DNA of 64,000 bases from Clostridium scatologenes. Its GTDB lineage: Bacteria; Bacillota; Clostridia; Clostridiales; Clostridiaceae. The position numbers and the translations under genes were made by a program. The notes beneath the pieces were generated by a model. That model did no database searches, was not told the origin of the DNA, and worked only from the letters and a program-made list of their open reading frames with translations. This document shows, piece after piece, positions 25,472 to 35,596 of the stretch (positions are counted from its first letter, which is position 1; each line of letters starts with the position of its first letter). The DNA lies in the NCBI RefSeq assembly GCF_000968375.1, contig NZ_CP009933.1, positions 4,030,001 to 4,094,000 on the forward strand, given 5' to 3'.

Positions 25472-28400
25472 TTAGCCGTTTATGATAGTTGCATAAGCTA
25501 TTTGTTTTCCATCTTTATCAAAAACTTTTAATTTTGCTGCTGTATCTGTAGTTGAGAATTTTCCATCTGCAAGATTTACAGCTTTGCTTGTTACTTCAGT
25601 TCCATTTGCATCATAGAATTTTACGCTTGCTACGTTAGAAGATACACTACCATAAGCTACTTCATATAGGATTATTGTTCCTAAATCAGTTGCATTTACA
25701 TCAGATAGTTTTGCACCTTGATCAGTATCTCCACTAACAACTATAGCATTTACTCTAGCAAGTAATGTATCTTTAGTAGTTCCTGCTGGTAAAGCATTTA
25801 CTAATTTTAAAGCTGCATCTTTGTCTGCTTGAGTTTTGCTTGCTTCTGCTTTTACAACTGCATTTGTAGCAACTGTAACTGCATCAACACCTGTTACTTT
25901 AACTTTTCTTGTATCTGTATCATGGCTTGTTGGAGTGTAGTTAGCGCAGTTTCCGTCAACATCCTTTTGAGTTCTTACTTGGATTGAGCTCTTAATTGAT
26001 AAACTTAATTCTCCAGTAAATTTAGAAATATTCTTATTAGTAGCGTCGAAGTTAAATACAACAGTATTTCCTTTAACATCTACAGTATCAGCTTTAAGAT
26101 CTGTTCCGTTTCCGCTGAATATAATATCATCTGTCTTAATTCCACTGTTTAAATCAAGTGGTGTATCAAATGTTATATAAACATTTGCACTACCATCATT
26201 GTTTTTAACTGCTGTCCAATATTGAGGATAATCATCGCTGCTGTTGAAGCAAGTAGTTTTTGGACCAGCTTCATAAGTGTAAACTTTAGCTTGAGCAGCA
26301 GTAAGATCTGCAGGTGTTGTTCCATCAAGTTTTGTTGAAACTGTAGCACCTGTTTCATCAGTAGTCTTTCCACTTGCTTTTATTGCAAGCTTAGCATTTT
26401 GTCCTTGAGCTTTAACTAAGTCTATCTTAGTTGGGTTAGTATTAGTCAATCCATTAGCATAAGTTATAGTAGTAGCTGCAGCTGCCTTATCTTCATCTGT
26501 AGCAGGTGTAGCATCTTTAAATGTAAGTGTTACTAAATCTCCATAACGTGTTATACTAGTTGGAGTTACTCCACCTAATGTAAAGTCTGATGCATCTGCA
26601 TTATCTATTGCTTTGTCAAATTGAACTTCAACCTTCAAGTCATCACCATCGTATTTAACTCTAAGCGTGTTATCTTTTACTATAGCTCCTTGTTTTGCTT
26701 CTGGTATGATGTAATTATTATTATATGCAACACCATTTAATAGAACTCCAGAATCACTCTTAACATTAGAAACTATTACTGAAAGCACATCATAATCTTT
26801 ATTAGTAGGATTTGCTTTTCCAGTTGTCTTTACATAATATGCTGATGGGAATTCAACTATAGCACTCTTACCATCTCCACCTAATGTAACACTTGCATCT
26901 GATGGTAATGCCTTAGTCTCACCTTTTCCGTTTATAAACTGGTAATTAGATTTATCTTGAATACTTGTTGAATCCATAGATTGACTGAAATAAATAACAA
27001 CTTGATCTTTACTTGCATTGTTCTTGTCTCTTAATTTTGCATACATTCCTGTTGGATCTGGTGCTACATTAGTATCTGCAGTTAATTCATGTGACCAATC
27101 TTCCATTCTATGTGAAGTAGAAGCTGTATCAATTATATTTTTAATTGTTAATGTATACTTACCGCTTAATCTCCAATCTTTGTTTGTATCACTTGGATCA
27201 TTTCTTAAGATCTTGATCTTGTAAGTATCTGTATCACTATTATCATCATCGCCTTTATAGCTAACTACTTTTTCTATATGGCTTGATATATCTACATTTT
27301 TGTTATCTAATAATTTGTAGTTTGATGGATCTTTAGCAAAGTTATGATCAACATTTTTGCTGAATCTTACGCTTATAGTCTGATCGTCAACTACATAAGC
27401 ATTTAAAACTGTTGGTTTTGTATCATCTTTAAGATCATCAAAACTTACTCTAGTATCATCAGCTACTTTATTACCATAAGCATCTTTGATACTATTCTTA
27501 ATGTACATTGTATTTGCTCCAGATTTAACGTTTTTGCCTAATCCTGTTATTTTGATTGTAGCATCGTTATCATCTGTATCAAAGTTATAATCTCTAGTTA
27601 ATTTTAATGCTGAACCTAAGTTCTTATCATTTATTTCCCAATTTGATGGTTCTAAAGCTGTTTGAACATCCATTGGTCTATCAAATGTTACATGAACTTC
27701 TCCGTCGGCAGTTTCTTTTATAGATTTAACTGATGGTTTAGTGCTTACGCTATCTACTGAGAAATCTTCTGATGCTTCTTTAAATGTATATCCTGCTGCA
27801 TCACATAATAATCCCTTTGAACCAGTTGTTTTTCCTTCTAAATCTCCATCAGAAACTTTTAAAGTATGGCTTCCTTCTTTAAGTGATGAATCGAAGTAGA
27901 ACATAACTTTGTATGCCCAAGTTCCAGGAGTTCCATTGATACCATCTGGTACTTCTATAGAATTCTTAATTTTGCTGTATGTTGTATTTACATTTCCTAA
28001 ACTTTGTCCATCAATTTTGAACTTGTTCTTTAATGTATCTATAGTTCCCATGTTAACAGCTTCTGAGAATTCAACTGTTAATTGTGAGTTACCTTCTACT
28101 GATATTTTCTTTATTGTAGGAGCTTCTGAATCTTTGAAAACTATAGTTTGAGTAGATTCATCAATTACTTTGTTCTTATCTTTAGTATAAATAGAACCTT
28201 TTTTAACTGTAACTCCTACGCTGTCATTTTGTTTTCTTGCTTTAGCAAGTACTATAGTAACTGTGTTGTCATCTATAGCTTTAGCTACTGCACCACTTGA
28301 ATCTTTAGCTTTACCATTATCAAGTGCTGTTAATTGAACTCCGTCAATTTTGTAGTTTGTTACATCTTCAGCTGAATCGCTATCTACTGGTGCATTGAAG

Positions 28401-29479
28401 TGAATCTTAATTTCATTAAGATTTACAGCTTCCATTGATTGAACTGTGTTATTAGTATTAGTATTAGTATCAAATATTTTGTTTATTTTATCTTCAACGC
28501 TAGTTGAAACAACACCTGTTCCACCAATAACATTTAAATCAGTTGTAGATTTAGCGTTATCTTTTATATATTTTATAGCGGTAGTTGTTGCACTTGCTTC
28601 ATCAGTATCAACTAATACTAATGGTGATCCTGTTTTTCCAGCTACTGCTGAAGCAACTAAAGCATCTGCATATCCATCGCCTGTTGCATTTGCAACATAT
28701 AATTTGTCCATTTTAACTGTATCTTTGTATGCAGCTAAAACTTTCATGTTAGTATCAAATCTATCTGCTCCACCATTTACTCTGTTAGTACCTTTAACTT
28801 TGCTATAGATATCGCTATTTATAACATTTTCAGTTCCAACTACTGTAACTTTTGATCCGTTTTTGTTAACAAAATCTATAACTGATTTCATAGAATCAGA
28901 ATTATTTACTCCTAATAATAGGATTTGTCCTTTAGCTGCTGCTATTGGAGCTATTGATAGAGCATCTGAGAAACCTTCTCCACCAACCATTATAACTTCA
29001 TCAGCTTTAACGCCTAAGTCAACTAATTTTTGAGCAACTGCTGCGTTAGTTTCGTATCTGTTTGCTCCACCTAATTCTATAAGATTGTAGTTTTTCTTCA
29101 AATCAGATCTTACTGAACTTGAAACTGATGCGTTTCCACCTACTACATATATATTTTTAGCTTTTAATGTAGTTAATGCATTTTGTGTATCAGTACTTAA
29201 TGAACCAGCTGTTGTTAAAAGTATTGGTGCATTTAATTTTTTAGCTAATGCTGAAGCACTTACTGCATCTGCATAACCTTCACCGGATACTAATACAACG
29301 TCATCACTAGTTGTCCAGTTTGCTGTAGCAACTGATGCTGCTGTTGCATATCTGTCACTACCACTTGTTCTTGTTACCTTTCCTTGTGCTGCTTGAACTG
29401 GACCAGCTGATAAAGCTGTAGTCAAGACTAAAGACATAAGAGTAGCACTTGCAAGTGCTTTTGTACTTTTTTTACTCAT
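25472..29479 (-). CDS. Major S-layer-type protein: three CWB2 repeats plus Ig/SwmB-like repeats
   Basis: 1335 residues with a signal peptide (MSKKSTKALASATLMSLVLT ... VQAAQG). Three cell-wall-binding repeats 2 follow (SGSDRYATAASVA, GGANRYETNAAVAQ, GGADRFDTNMKVLA; each has LVSGEGYADAVSAS-like and VVGGNASVS-like motifs), about residues 35-325, which bind anionic wall polymer in clostridial Cwp proteins. The rest is a string of Ig-like repeats (VTFDRPMD, VRFSKNVD, VYFSQSMD). AGGAGG precedes the ATG after a long 5' untranslated region. Probably an abundant surface-layer protein. The next downstream genes (stub and 1442-residue protein) could share its transcript. Confidence 0.88.
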   Translation of the reverse strand: MSKKSTKALASATLMSLVLTTALSAGPVQAAQGKVTRTSGSDRYATAASVATANWTTSDDVVLVSGEGYADAVSASALAKKLNAPILLTTAGSLSTDTQNALTTLKAKNIYVVGGNASVSSSVRSDLKKNYNLIELGGANRYETNAAVAQKLVDLGVKADEVIMVGGEGFSDALSIAPIAAAKGQILLLGVNNSDSMKSVIDFVNKNGSKVTVVGTENVINSDIYSKVKGTNRVNGGADRFDTNMKVLAAYKDTVKMDKLYVANATGDGYADALVASAVAGKTGSPLVLVDTDEASATTTAIKYIKDNAKSTTDLNVIGGTGVVSTSVEDKINKIFDTNTNTNNTVQSMEAVNLNEIKIHFNAPVDSDSAEDVTNYKIDGVQLTALDNGKAKDSSGAVAKAIDDNTVTIVLAKARKQNDSVGVTVKKGSIYTKDKNKVIDESTQTIVFKDSEAPTIKKISVEGNSQLTVEFSEAVNMGTIDTLKNKFKIDGQSLGNVNTTYSKIKNSIEVPDGINGTPGTWAYKVMFYFDSSLKEGSHTLKVSDGDLEGKTTGSKGLLCDAAGYTFKEASEDFSVDSVSTKPSVKSIKETADGEVHVTFDRPMDVQTALEPSNWEINDKNLGSALKLTRDYNFDTDDNDATIKITGLGKNVKSGANTMYIKNSIKDAYGNKVADDTRVSFDDLKDDTKPTVLNAYVVDDQTISVRFSKNVDHNFAKDPSNYKLLDNKNVDISSHIEKVVSYKGDDDNSDTDTYKIKILRNDPSDTNKDWRLSGKYTLTIKNIIDTASTSHRMEDWSHELTADTNVAPDPTGMYAKLRDKNNASKDQVVIYFSQSMDSTSIQDKSNYQFINGKGETKALPSDASVTLGGDGKSAIVEFPSAYYVKTTGKANPTNKDYDVLSVIVSNVKSDSGVLLNGVAYNNNYIIPEAKQGAIVKDNTLRVKYDGDDLKVEVQFDKAIDNADASDFTLGGVTPTSITRYGDLVTLTFKDATPATDEDKAAAATTITYANGLTNTNPTKIDLVKAQGQNAKLAIKASGKTTDETGATVSTKLDGTTPADLTAAQAKVYTYEAGPKTTCFNSSDDYPQYWTAVKNNDGSANVYITFDTPLDLNSGIKTDDIIFSGNGTDLKADTVDVKGNTVVFNFDATNKNISKFTGELSLSIKSSIQVRTQKDVDGNCANYTPTSHDTDTRKVKVTGVDAVTVATNAVVKAEASKTQADKDAALKLVNALPAGTTKDTLLARVNAIVVSGDTDQGAKLSDVNATDLGTIILYEVAYGSVSSNVASVKFYDANGTEVTSKAVNLADGKFSTTDTAAKLKVFDKDGKQIAYATIING

Positions 29480-30173
29480 ATTGTAATACCCTCCTCGATT
29501 TAAGTGAATTTTAATTAAAATTCTTAATATATATATATATTTTTAAATATATACTTTTTTAAAGCTTCAAATTTTCTTATTTCTTTATGCTAGAAAATTT
29601 GATAGCATTTTAAAACAGAAACTATTATACCATATTAATCCTGTATATTCCAGTATTTTTGATTAATTTAATCATTTATTCATTTTATACTATGTATTAG
29701 TTACATCTTCCAAAATTCACTCTTCATTATATCATATCTCTTCTTGTATTTCTACATAATACATATTCTTTAATTTTTATGATTAAGGAGTAAATACTTT
29801 ATTTTATAGGAAAATTAACTATGGTTTAATTATACAATAATTTTTTTAATTTTTCTACAGTTTTAATGTTGGCAAATAAATGTATTTTAAATGTAATTAT
29901 TTAGTTTTTTTGCCTTGGGATTCTAATAATGATATATTTATAGAACACAATATTAGACGCAACCACAATAAAAAGTGTTTCAATTTTTTCTAATTTTTTT
30001 AATTAATAGCTTTAACTATGTTTAGTACTACATCTTCTGGTAATGTATTGAACTATAAGAACGCCTTAGTAAATATTCTACATAAAATTTTATTTTCCTC
30101 CTTTAATGTGCAAAAAATGTGTAAAAAAACTGCAAAGCAGCTTTTTTACACATTTTCAGTTAAAAAAAGCTAT
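29480..30173. other. Long AT-rich leader region of the CWB2 S-layer gene
   Basis: About 690 bases without a supportable gene. It contains long A/T runs, a (TA)n stretch near 29528-29543 and, at its far end, the terminator 30114-30157. Long AT-rich untranslated leaders are typical of highly expressed S-layer genes, where they stabilise mRNA. I could not fix a promoter. Confidence 0.45.
30114..30157 (-). terminator. Strong terminator after the small CWB2 gene
   Basis: Arms AAAATGTGTAAAAAAACTGC and GCAGCTTTTTTACACATTTT enclose a 3-base loop with one mismatch (20-base stem). It lies just past the stop at 30174. Confidence 0.8.
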
Positions 30174-31226
30174 TTAACTAATTTCTATTACTTTAAGATC
30201 ATCTCCTGTAGATAAGCTTGATTGAATTTCTTGTGAAACTGAAGCTGTTCCTCCTATTATTATAAGTTTTGAGCTGTCAGTTGCATTTAAGTTTATATAA
30301 TTTTGAGCTGCTTGTATCTGACTTTCACCTGCACCTGCGCCAGTAAGCACCAATGGGGATCCAGTTTTTGCTGCTGCTGCTGAAGCAACTAAAGCATCTG
30401 CAAATTGATCATCACTTGCACCACCTGCTGCTATATAAACTGTACCAAAGTCCAATCCTCCATTATTTTTGAAGTAATCTAAAACAGCTAAATTTGTAGC
30501 AAATCTATCAGCTGCATTATTAGTTATTTTTTTGCCTGATACTGTATCTACTACTGATTGAGGTAATACCCCTTCTCCTCCTACAGCAAGAATGCTTAAT
30601 CCATTAGAAGTTATAACATCTTTAACTGTTGGATCTACCATTTTAGAAGTACCAAATAATACTGGATATCCTTTTTGTGCTGCAATGGAAGCTACAGATA
30701 ATGCATCTGCATATCCATCTTGTCCATTAACAAGAATTGCTGATTTTTGTCCACTTAAACTTAAAACCTTTTTTGCAACTTCTGCATTAGTTCCCATTCT
30801 TGTTGTATCTTTAACTCCAGCTACACGTTCTACTGTGTATTTATTTTTCAATGTATCTTCTATAGAGCTTGATACTACCCCTTTTCCACCTACTATATAT
30901 ATATTGGAAGCTCCAAGATTCTGTATAGTTGAGTATACATCCGATTCTAAGGCATCTCCTCCTGCTGTTAAAAGTATAGGAGCTCCTAAAAGCTTTGCAA
31001 GTGGTGTAGCACTTACTGCATCTGCATAGCCGTATCCATTTACCAATATTACACTTTTCGCTTTACCAAATAGGTCTACAGCAACTTTATTAGCTGTTCC
31101 TATTCTTCCACCTGAACCACCATCAGTTCTACTTACTGTTGCAGCTTGTACACTTCCTGCACTTAAAGTTACTGCTATAACTAATGCTGTAAGCATAGAA
31201 CTTAAAAATTTTCTTCCTCTAATCAT
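30174..31226 (-). CDS. CWB2 (cell wall binding repeat 2) protein, minimal three-repeat type
   Basis: 350 residues. The start is ATG 31226 (AGGAGG 9 bases upstream; the ATG at 31271 has none). A signal peptide (MIRGRKFLSSMLTALVIAVT ... VQAATVS) precedes three CWB2 repeats with GSGGRIGTANKVAVDLF, KDTTRMGTNAEVAKKV and NNAADRFATNLAVLDYF, each followed by ILVNGYGYADAVSA-like and IVGGKGVVS-like motifs. There is no further domain, so this is a bare wall-anchoring trimer-fold unit of unknown function. It has its own terminator and lies upstream of the S-layer gene on the same strand. Confidence 0.85.
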   Translation of the reverse strand: MIRGRKFLSSMLTALVIAVTLSAGSVQAATVSRTDGGSGGRIGTANKVAVDLFGKAKSVILVNGYGYADAVSATPLAKLLGAPILLTAGGDALESDVYSTIQNLGASNIYIVGGKGVVSSSIEDTLKNKYTVERVAGVKDTTRMGTNAEVAKKVLSLSGQKSAILVNGQDGYADALSVASIAAQKGYPVLFGTSKMVDPTVKDVITSNGLSILAVGGEGVLPQSVVDTVSGKKITNNAADRFATNLAVLDYFKNNGGLDFGTVYIAAGGASDDQFADALVASAAAAKTGSPLVLTGAGAGESQIQAAQNYINLNATDSSKLIIIGGTASVSQEIQSSLSTGDDLKVIEIS

Positions 31227-31385
31227 TAAATCATTCCTCCTACTGTTAATGATAATCGTACATTGCTTCATAAAATTTATACCTATTTCTTATTATATAA
31301 TAATATACATAAATTTTACAGGCATTTTGTCAATTTTTATAAGCAAAGTTTAAATTAGGTGATGATTTAAATTGAAAACTATTAA

Positions 31386-32258
31386 TTACTCTTCCTCATT
31401 ATAAAATTCCAAGTATGAGTGATCCTCTCCATTTTTTTGCCATCCTAAAATAGAATCCATGTTTACATTTTGTGCTGACTTAAAAATGGATTTATCAACT
31501 TGTGGAAAGTTTTTCTTTAATTCTTTAATCAAGTCCTTAATTTCATATCGCTTATTACCTATTTTTCCTGCTGAAACCATGCAAGCACAATTCAAAGGCC
31601 AAATTCCACTTTTTTGAATAAAACGTTGAATATTTTCTTCTTCTATATAATAAAGAGGTCTTATTAATTCTATTCCTTCAAAATTAGTTGATTTAAGCTT
31701 TGGAAGCATGGTCTTATAGTTTCCTGAATATAACACATTAAGAAGTGTTGTCTCTATAACATCATTAAAATGATGACCAAGCGCAAGCTTATTACAGCCT
31801 AATTCCTTTGCTTTTGTGTATAGCGCCCCTCTACGCATTCTTGCACACATGTAACAAGGATATTTTTGAGCTATTCTATCTGCCACTTCAAAAATTCCTG
31901 ATTCAAAAATTTGGATTGGTATATTTAAATATTCGCAGTTATCAATTAGAAGTTTTTTGATATCCTTATGATACCCTGGGTCCATAGCAATAAATTCTAG
32001 ACCAAAATTCATTTGTCTATGTCTGTGTAACTCTTGAAACAACTTTGCCATTAACAGACTATCCTTGCCTCCAGAGATAGCTATTGCAATCTTATCTCCT
32101 TCTTCTACTAATTTATAATCCTTTATTGCCTTTACAAACTTTGACCATATCTTCTTTTTATAAGTTTTAGTAATACTACGTTCTATTTCTTCTAAAGGTT
32201 TCCTTTCATTAAAAGGAACCAATATATCACAACCGCTTCCTGCTATATCGCTCATCAT
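31386..32258 (-). CDS. TtcA-family tRNA 2-thiocytidine biosynthesis protein (PP-loop ATPase)
   Basis: The P-loop ATPase motif SGGKDS (about residue 64), CYMCARMRRG with a C-x-x-C pair (about residue 137) and a later cysteine pair (NCACMV) are typical of TtcA/TtuA-type enzymes. These adenylate tRNA bases and insert sulfur using an Fe-S cluster. Length (about 290) fits. The start is ATG 32258, after GTGAGG. It is monocistronic between hairpins. Assignment to TtcA (C32) rather than another subgroup is not certain. Confidence 0.7.
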   Translation of the reverse strand: MMSDIAGSGCDILVPFNERKPLEEIERSITKTYKKKIWSKFVKAIKDYKLVEEGDKIAIAISGGKDSLLMAKLFQELHRHRQMNFGLEFIAMDPGYHKDIKKLLIDNCEYLNIPIQIFESGIFEVADRIAQKYPCYMCARMRRGALYTKAKELGCNKLALGHHFNDVIETTLLNVLYSGNYKTMLPKLKSTNFEGIELIRPLYYIEEENIQRFIQKSGIWPLNCACMVSAGKIGNKRYEIKDLIKELKKNFPQVDKSIFKSAQNVNMDSILGWQKNGEDHSYLEFYNEEE

Positions 32259-32367
32259 ATGCACCTCACTTTTTTACTAGAAAACATTATAGCACTTTTT
32301 TATATAATTTGTCTTTTTTAATCTATATTGCCTATAATTAATACTATCATAAACATACCCAAAACCA

Positions 32368-32408
32368 AATAAACATATTCATTTAGATACCAAATGAATA
32401 TGTTTATT
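32368..32408. repeat. Palindrome, twin hairpin 1
   Basis: AATAAACATATTCATTT, a 7-base loop and the exact reverse complement AAATGAATATGTTTATT. It differs from hairpin 2 (32432-32472) by one compensated base pair. No T-run on the minus side beyond the arm itself. Confidence 0.75.
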
Positions 32409-32431
32409 ACATTATGACTATATTAAATTAC

Positions 32432-32472
32432 AATAAACATAGTCATTTAACATCTAAATGACTATGTTTATT
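32432..32472. repeat. Palindrome, twin hairpin 2 (overlaps gene end)
   Basis: AATAAACATAGTCATTTA, a 5-base loop and TAAATGACTATGTTTATT, perfect arms. It overlaps the stop region of 32468-32740 and can act as its terminator. Confidence 0.75.
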
Positions 32473-32740
32473 TATCCTCATCTTCTATTTCAACTATCAT
32501 AAATTTATCAAAATCTATTTCTTCTATAAAATTATCTTGATTAAAGCTTGTTTTGCTCATTTTATTATACTGCTCCAAATTTACAGGCAGCCAGTAAGGC
32601 TTGGAAATATCAAATTTATTGCATAATTCTGTAATACATACCTTAAGATTTTCTTGATAACTTCCCTCAATATCCGATGTCACTACATCATCTATTACAA
32701 TTTTATTATTTTTTATAATCTTACCCCATATTTTTAGCAT
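32468..32740 (-). CDS. Hypothetical protein (90 residues)
   Basis: ATG 32740 is chosen because GGAGG lies 7 bases upstream. The product begins MLKIWGKIIKNNKIVIDDVV and continues with KVCITELCNKFDISKPYWLP and a Phe-rich acidic end (FIEEIDFDKFMIVEIEDEDK). This pattern is common in short uncharacterised clostridial proteins; no function is recognised. Stand-alone gene with a hairpin at its end. Confidence 0.6.
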   Translation of the reverse strand: MLKIWGKIIKNNKIVIDDVVTSDIEGSYQENLKVCITELCNKFDISKPYWLPVNLEQYNKMSKTSFNQDNFIEEIDFDKFMIVEIEDEDK

Positions 32741-32982
32741 CTTAATTCCTCCGTTGATAATTGCTATATTTAGTTTTACACATTTAATATAAATTGTAAA
32801 CCACAAAAATTGCACTACATTATGCTTATAGTATTAAGTTGAGTTTTAAGTAATAAATTATGCGTGACCTACCACAATTAAATGTGTAAAAATCAAAATT
32901 TATCCTCAAAAATTTTGAAAATTGAGTTAAATTCAGTACTATAACAACATAATTAGAGTTATACATAAATTTTTAGTTGATG

Positions 32983-32988
32983 TATAAT
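32983..32988 (+). promoter_or_regulatory. Probable -10 box before the first KimA-like transporter
   Basis: TATAAT lies 43 bases before the start, with TTATACA about 17-18 bases upstream. I see no c-di-AMP (ydaO-type) riboswitch in the 215 bases upstream, although KimA genes often have one. Confidence 0.45.
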
Positions 32989-33030
32989 CATTTCATCATT
33001 GGCATATGAAATATTTGGGAGGGAAAAGAT

Positions 33031-34872
33031 ATGAAATCTAAATTAATAAACTTCATACTTGGTCGTAATTTAAAAAGTGATGATTTAAAGAATGAAAAGT
33101 ATAACATCTTTTGGGGACTTCCCATACTTTCTAGTGATGCAATATCTTCTGTGGCTTATGCAGGAGAAGAAATTCTGTGGATTTTAATAGGTGTTGTAGG
33201 ACTAGCTTCTTACAAATATATGTTTTATGCTGCTTTATGTATTGTCTTTTTAATGTTTTTACTGGTCTTTTCTTATAGACAAACCATAGACACTTACCCT
33301 AATGGTGGTGGTTCATATATTGTGGCAAAGGACAACTTGGGAACTATTCCTGGTCTCATTGCTGGTTCTGCACTTTCAATAGATTATACCTTAACTGTAG
33401 CAGTAAGTACTTGTGCTGGAACTGCTGCAATAACATCTGCTATACCTTCTCTTTTAAAATACAAGGTTCCTATAACAGTAATTCTGATCATTTTCATGAC
33501 CTTAGGCAATTTAAGAGGTGTAAAGGAATCTTCAAGACTATTTGGAATTCCTACTTATTTATTTATTCTCTCTGTAGCATTTATGATAGTTACAGGAATA
33601 GTCAAAGTTCACTTTTTTGGTGCTTCTTCCCAAGCTCTATATCCAATACCACAGGCCACTGGCGATATATCTATTATTCTATTTTTAAGAGCTTTTGCAT
33701 CGGGATGTGCTGCATTAACGGGTATAGAAGCTGTTAGTAACGGAATACCTAGCTTTAAGGAACCTTCTCAAAAAAACGCAAAAATAGTTTTGATGCTTTT
33801 AGGTATTGTTGTATTATTCATATTTGGAGGACTTTCTTATTTGACCACACTTTATCATGCTGTACCTAATTCATCAAATACACTTATATCTCAAATTGCC
33901 ACTCAAATTTTTGGTCACAGCTTTATGTATTACATTATTCAATGCACAACAGCAATAATATTAATCATGGCTGCAAATACCGCTTTTGCAGGTTTCCCAC
34001 TTTTATTAGCCTTAATATCAAAGGATGGTTTTGCTCCAAGACAATTTTCAAAAAGAGGACATAGATTAAGTTTTTCTAATGGAATAATATTTTTATGCTC
34101 AATGGCATGCATTCTTGTCATAATTTTTCACGCAGAAACTCATTTATTAATTCCTCTATATGCTGTGGGAGTTTTTATTTCCTTTACACTTTCTCAAACA
34201 GGAATGTTTTGTAGGTGGGTAAAGCAAAAATCTCCTTATTGGAGACATAAGGCTTTTGTTAATGGTTTAGGTGCTCTTGTAACCTTTGCAACTGTTCTAA
34301 TAATAGGCATAACCAAATTTCATCTTGGAGCCTGGATTATATTTATTTTAATTCCTTTTCTCGTTTTTATTATGATAACAATAAAAAAGCATTATACTGC
34401 TGTGGCAACTCAACTTAAATTGGATATTAATCAAAGACCAAAGGTAATTAATTTTGAAGAACAGAAAAGGTATGCTATAGTACCTATTGATACTTTAAAT
34501 AAATCTTTTCTGAAAGCACTAAACTATGCAAGAACTATTTCTAACAATATTATAGTTTTTCATATATCTGTGGATAAAGAAGCAACAGAAAAACTTATGA
34601 AGAAGTGGGAAGAATACAATATAGGTATACCTCTTGTTATTAAGGAATCTCCTTATAGAAGTGTTATACATCCACTTGTTAAATTTATTAAATCTGAAGA
34701 GTATGTAGCTGGTCCTAATGATACAGTTACTGTAGTTATACCTCAATTTGTAGTTTCAAAATGGTGGGGTAATATACTTCATAATCAAACTTCACTTTTT
34801 ATAAAAGGAATGCTTTTAAAGGAAAGGAATATAGCTATAGTTACTGTGCCATATATTATTGAAGAAGAATAG
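33031..34872 (+). CDS. KimA/APC-superfamily transporter (potassium or amino acid uptake), copy 1
   Basis: 613 residues. About 12 membrane segments form the APC core. The KimA-like signature SSDAISSVAYAGEEIL at the first segment, the YPNGGGSYIVAKDNLG loop and SLSIDYTLTVAVS are clear. A soluble C-terminal domain of about 150 residues (RYAIVPIDTLNKSFLKAL, IVFHISVDKEATEKL, PQFVVSKWWGN) follows. Bacillus KimA (YdaO) is a high-affinity H+/K+ symporter controlled by c-di-AMP, so the same is likely here; amino-acid transport cannot be excluded. GGGAGGG lies before the ATG. Single gene followed by a large inverted repeat. A paralogue is at 48158-50005. Confidence 0.78.
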   Translation: MKSKLINFILGRNLKSDDLKNEKYNIFWGLPILSSDAISSVAYAGEEILWILIGVVGLASYKYMFYAALCIVFLMFLLVFSYRQTIDTYPNGGGSYIVAKDNLGTIPGLIAGSALSIDYTLTVAVSTCAGTAAITSAIPSLLKYKVPITVILIIFMTLGNLRGVKESSRLFGIPTYLFILSVAFMIVTGIVKVHFFGASSQALYPIPQATGDISIILFLRAFASGCAALTGIEAVSNGIPSFKEPSQKNAKIVLMLLGIVVLFIFGGLSYLTTLYHAVPNSSNTLISQIATQIFGHSFMYYIIQCTTAIILIMAANTAFAGFPLLLALISKDGFAPRQFSKRGHRLSFSNGIIFLCSMACILVIIFHAETHLLIPLYAVGVFISFTLSQTGMFCRWVKQKSPYWRHKAFVNGLGALVTFATVLIIGITKFHLGAWIIFILIPFLVFIMITIKKHYTAVATQLKLDINQRPKVINFEEQKRYAIVPIDTLNKSFLKALNYARTISNNIIVFHISVDKEATEKLMKKWEEYNIGIPLVIKESPYRSVIHPLVKFIKSEEYVAGPNDTVTVVIPQFVVSKWWGNILHNQTSLFIKGMLLKERNIAIVTVPYIIEEE

Positions 34873-34881
34873 GAAAGGCAG

Positions 34882-34972
34882 AGAGGACAATTGACAGAGG
34901 ACAGTGAAGGATGATTTTTCATAGCAAAGTGGAGAAAAATCATCCTTCACTGTCCTCTATCAATTGTCCTCT
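34882..34972. repeat. Large inverted repeat with 39-base arms (palindromic intergenic element)
   Basis: The arms (34882-34920 and 34934-34972) are reverse complements with one mismatch and enclose a 13-base loop. Each contains the motif GAGGACAATTGACAG and GTGAAGGATG. It separates converging genes and can terminate both, but the arm length suggests a mobile or MITE-like element; motifs of this kind recur in clostridial intergenic regions. Confidence 0.7.
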
Positions 34973-34981
34973 GTCCTCTAT

Positions 34982-35596
34982 CTACAATATCTGTTTTATC
35001 CCTATCAAAATCAACATAATTCCTGCTATTATGTTAGCTTTTTTAGTTAAATTCCATTTATTAAAAAACTCTGTAATATAATTTCCAGCCCATAATGCTA
35101 AAAAACTTATTATAGCAGAAAAGAAGCCTATAAAAAATGAATTTAGCCCAATCATACCTGCACTTAGGCTTCCACCTACATTATTAATTGATAGTGCAAT
35201 ACCAAGGAATGTAGCTTCTTTAAAATCAATATCTTTAGAGTTATCTGCATCTGCAGTTTCTGGTTCTTTTAAAATATTATATATATTGCTATTTTGAATG
35301 GAACTCTCTTTATCTTTAACTTTATTTTCTTTCTTAAAGTAAGGCTCTAATATAATCCATAGACCGATGATTACAAGCATCACCATACTTAATACAGAAG
35401 ATATTTTATTACTAAATGCTTGCGACACAGCATTTCCTGAAAAGGCAGCAATAGAAGATATTAAAAAAGTAATCACAGAAATCCATAAATTTTTTGAAGT
35501 TGTTATTTTTATTCCACGAATACTGTAAGCAATTCTAACACTTATATTGTCTAGGTTGTTTACCAGTGCAATAAAAATCGTATATATTAAATGCAT
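34982..35596 (-). CDS. ytaF: YtaF family sporulation membrane protein (MntP-like)
   Basis: 204 residues with six membrane segments in two groups of three. The LysE/MntP-type motifs ALVNNLDNISVRIAYS and LGIALSINNVGGSLSAGM repeat N-D-N / N-N-V-G elements typical of the YtaF branch. The charged middle loop (KKENKVKDKESSIQNSNIYN) is longer than in MntP. YtaF is a conserved sporulation-associated membrane protein of unknown substrate. The ATG has GGAGG upstream. It lies 70 bases behind the FAD dehydrogenase gene. Confidence 0.8.
   Translation of the reverse strand: MHLIYTIFIALVNNLDNISVRIAYSIRGIKITTSKNLWISVITFLISSIAAFSGNAVSQAFSNKISSVLSMVMLVIIGLWIILEPYFKKENKVKDKESSIQNSNIYNILKEPETADADNSKDIDFKEATFLGIALSINNVGGSLSAGMIGLNSFFIGFFSAIISFLALWAGNYITEFFNKWNLTKKANIIAGIMLILIGIKQIL

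Noticed and set aside
33411..34746. Alternative frames inside the first KimA-like gene (108, 60 and 75 codons)
   Set aside because: They overlap a well-supported transporter gene and have no ribosome sites or family resemblance.
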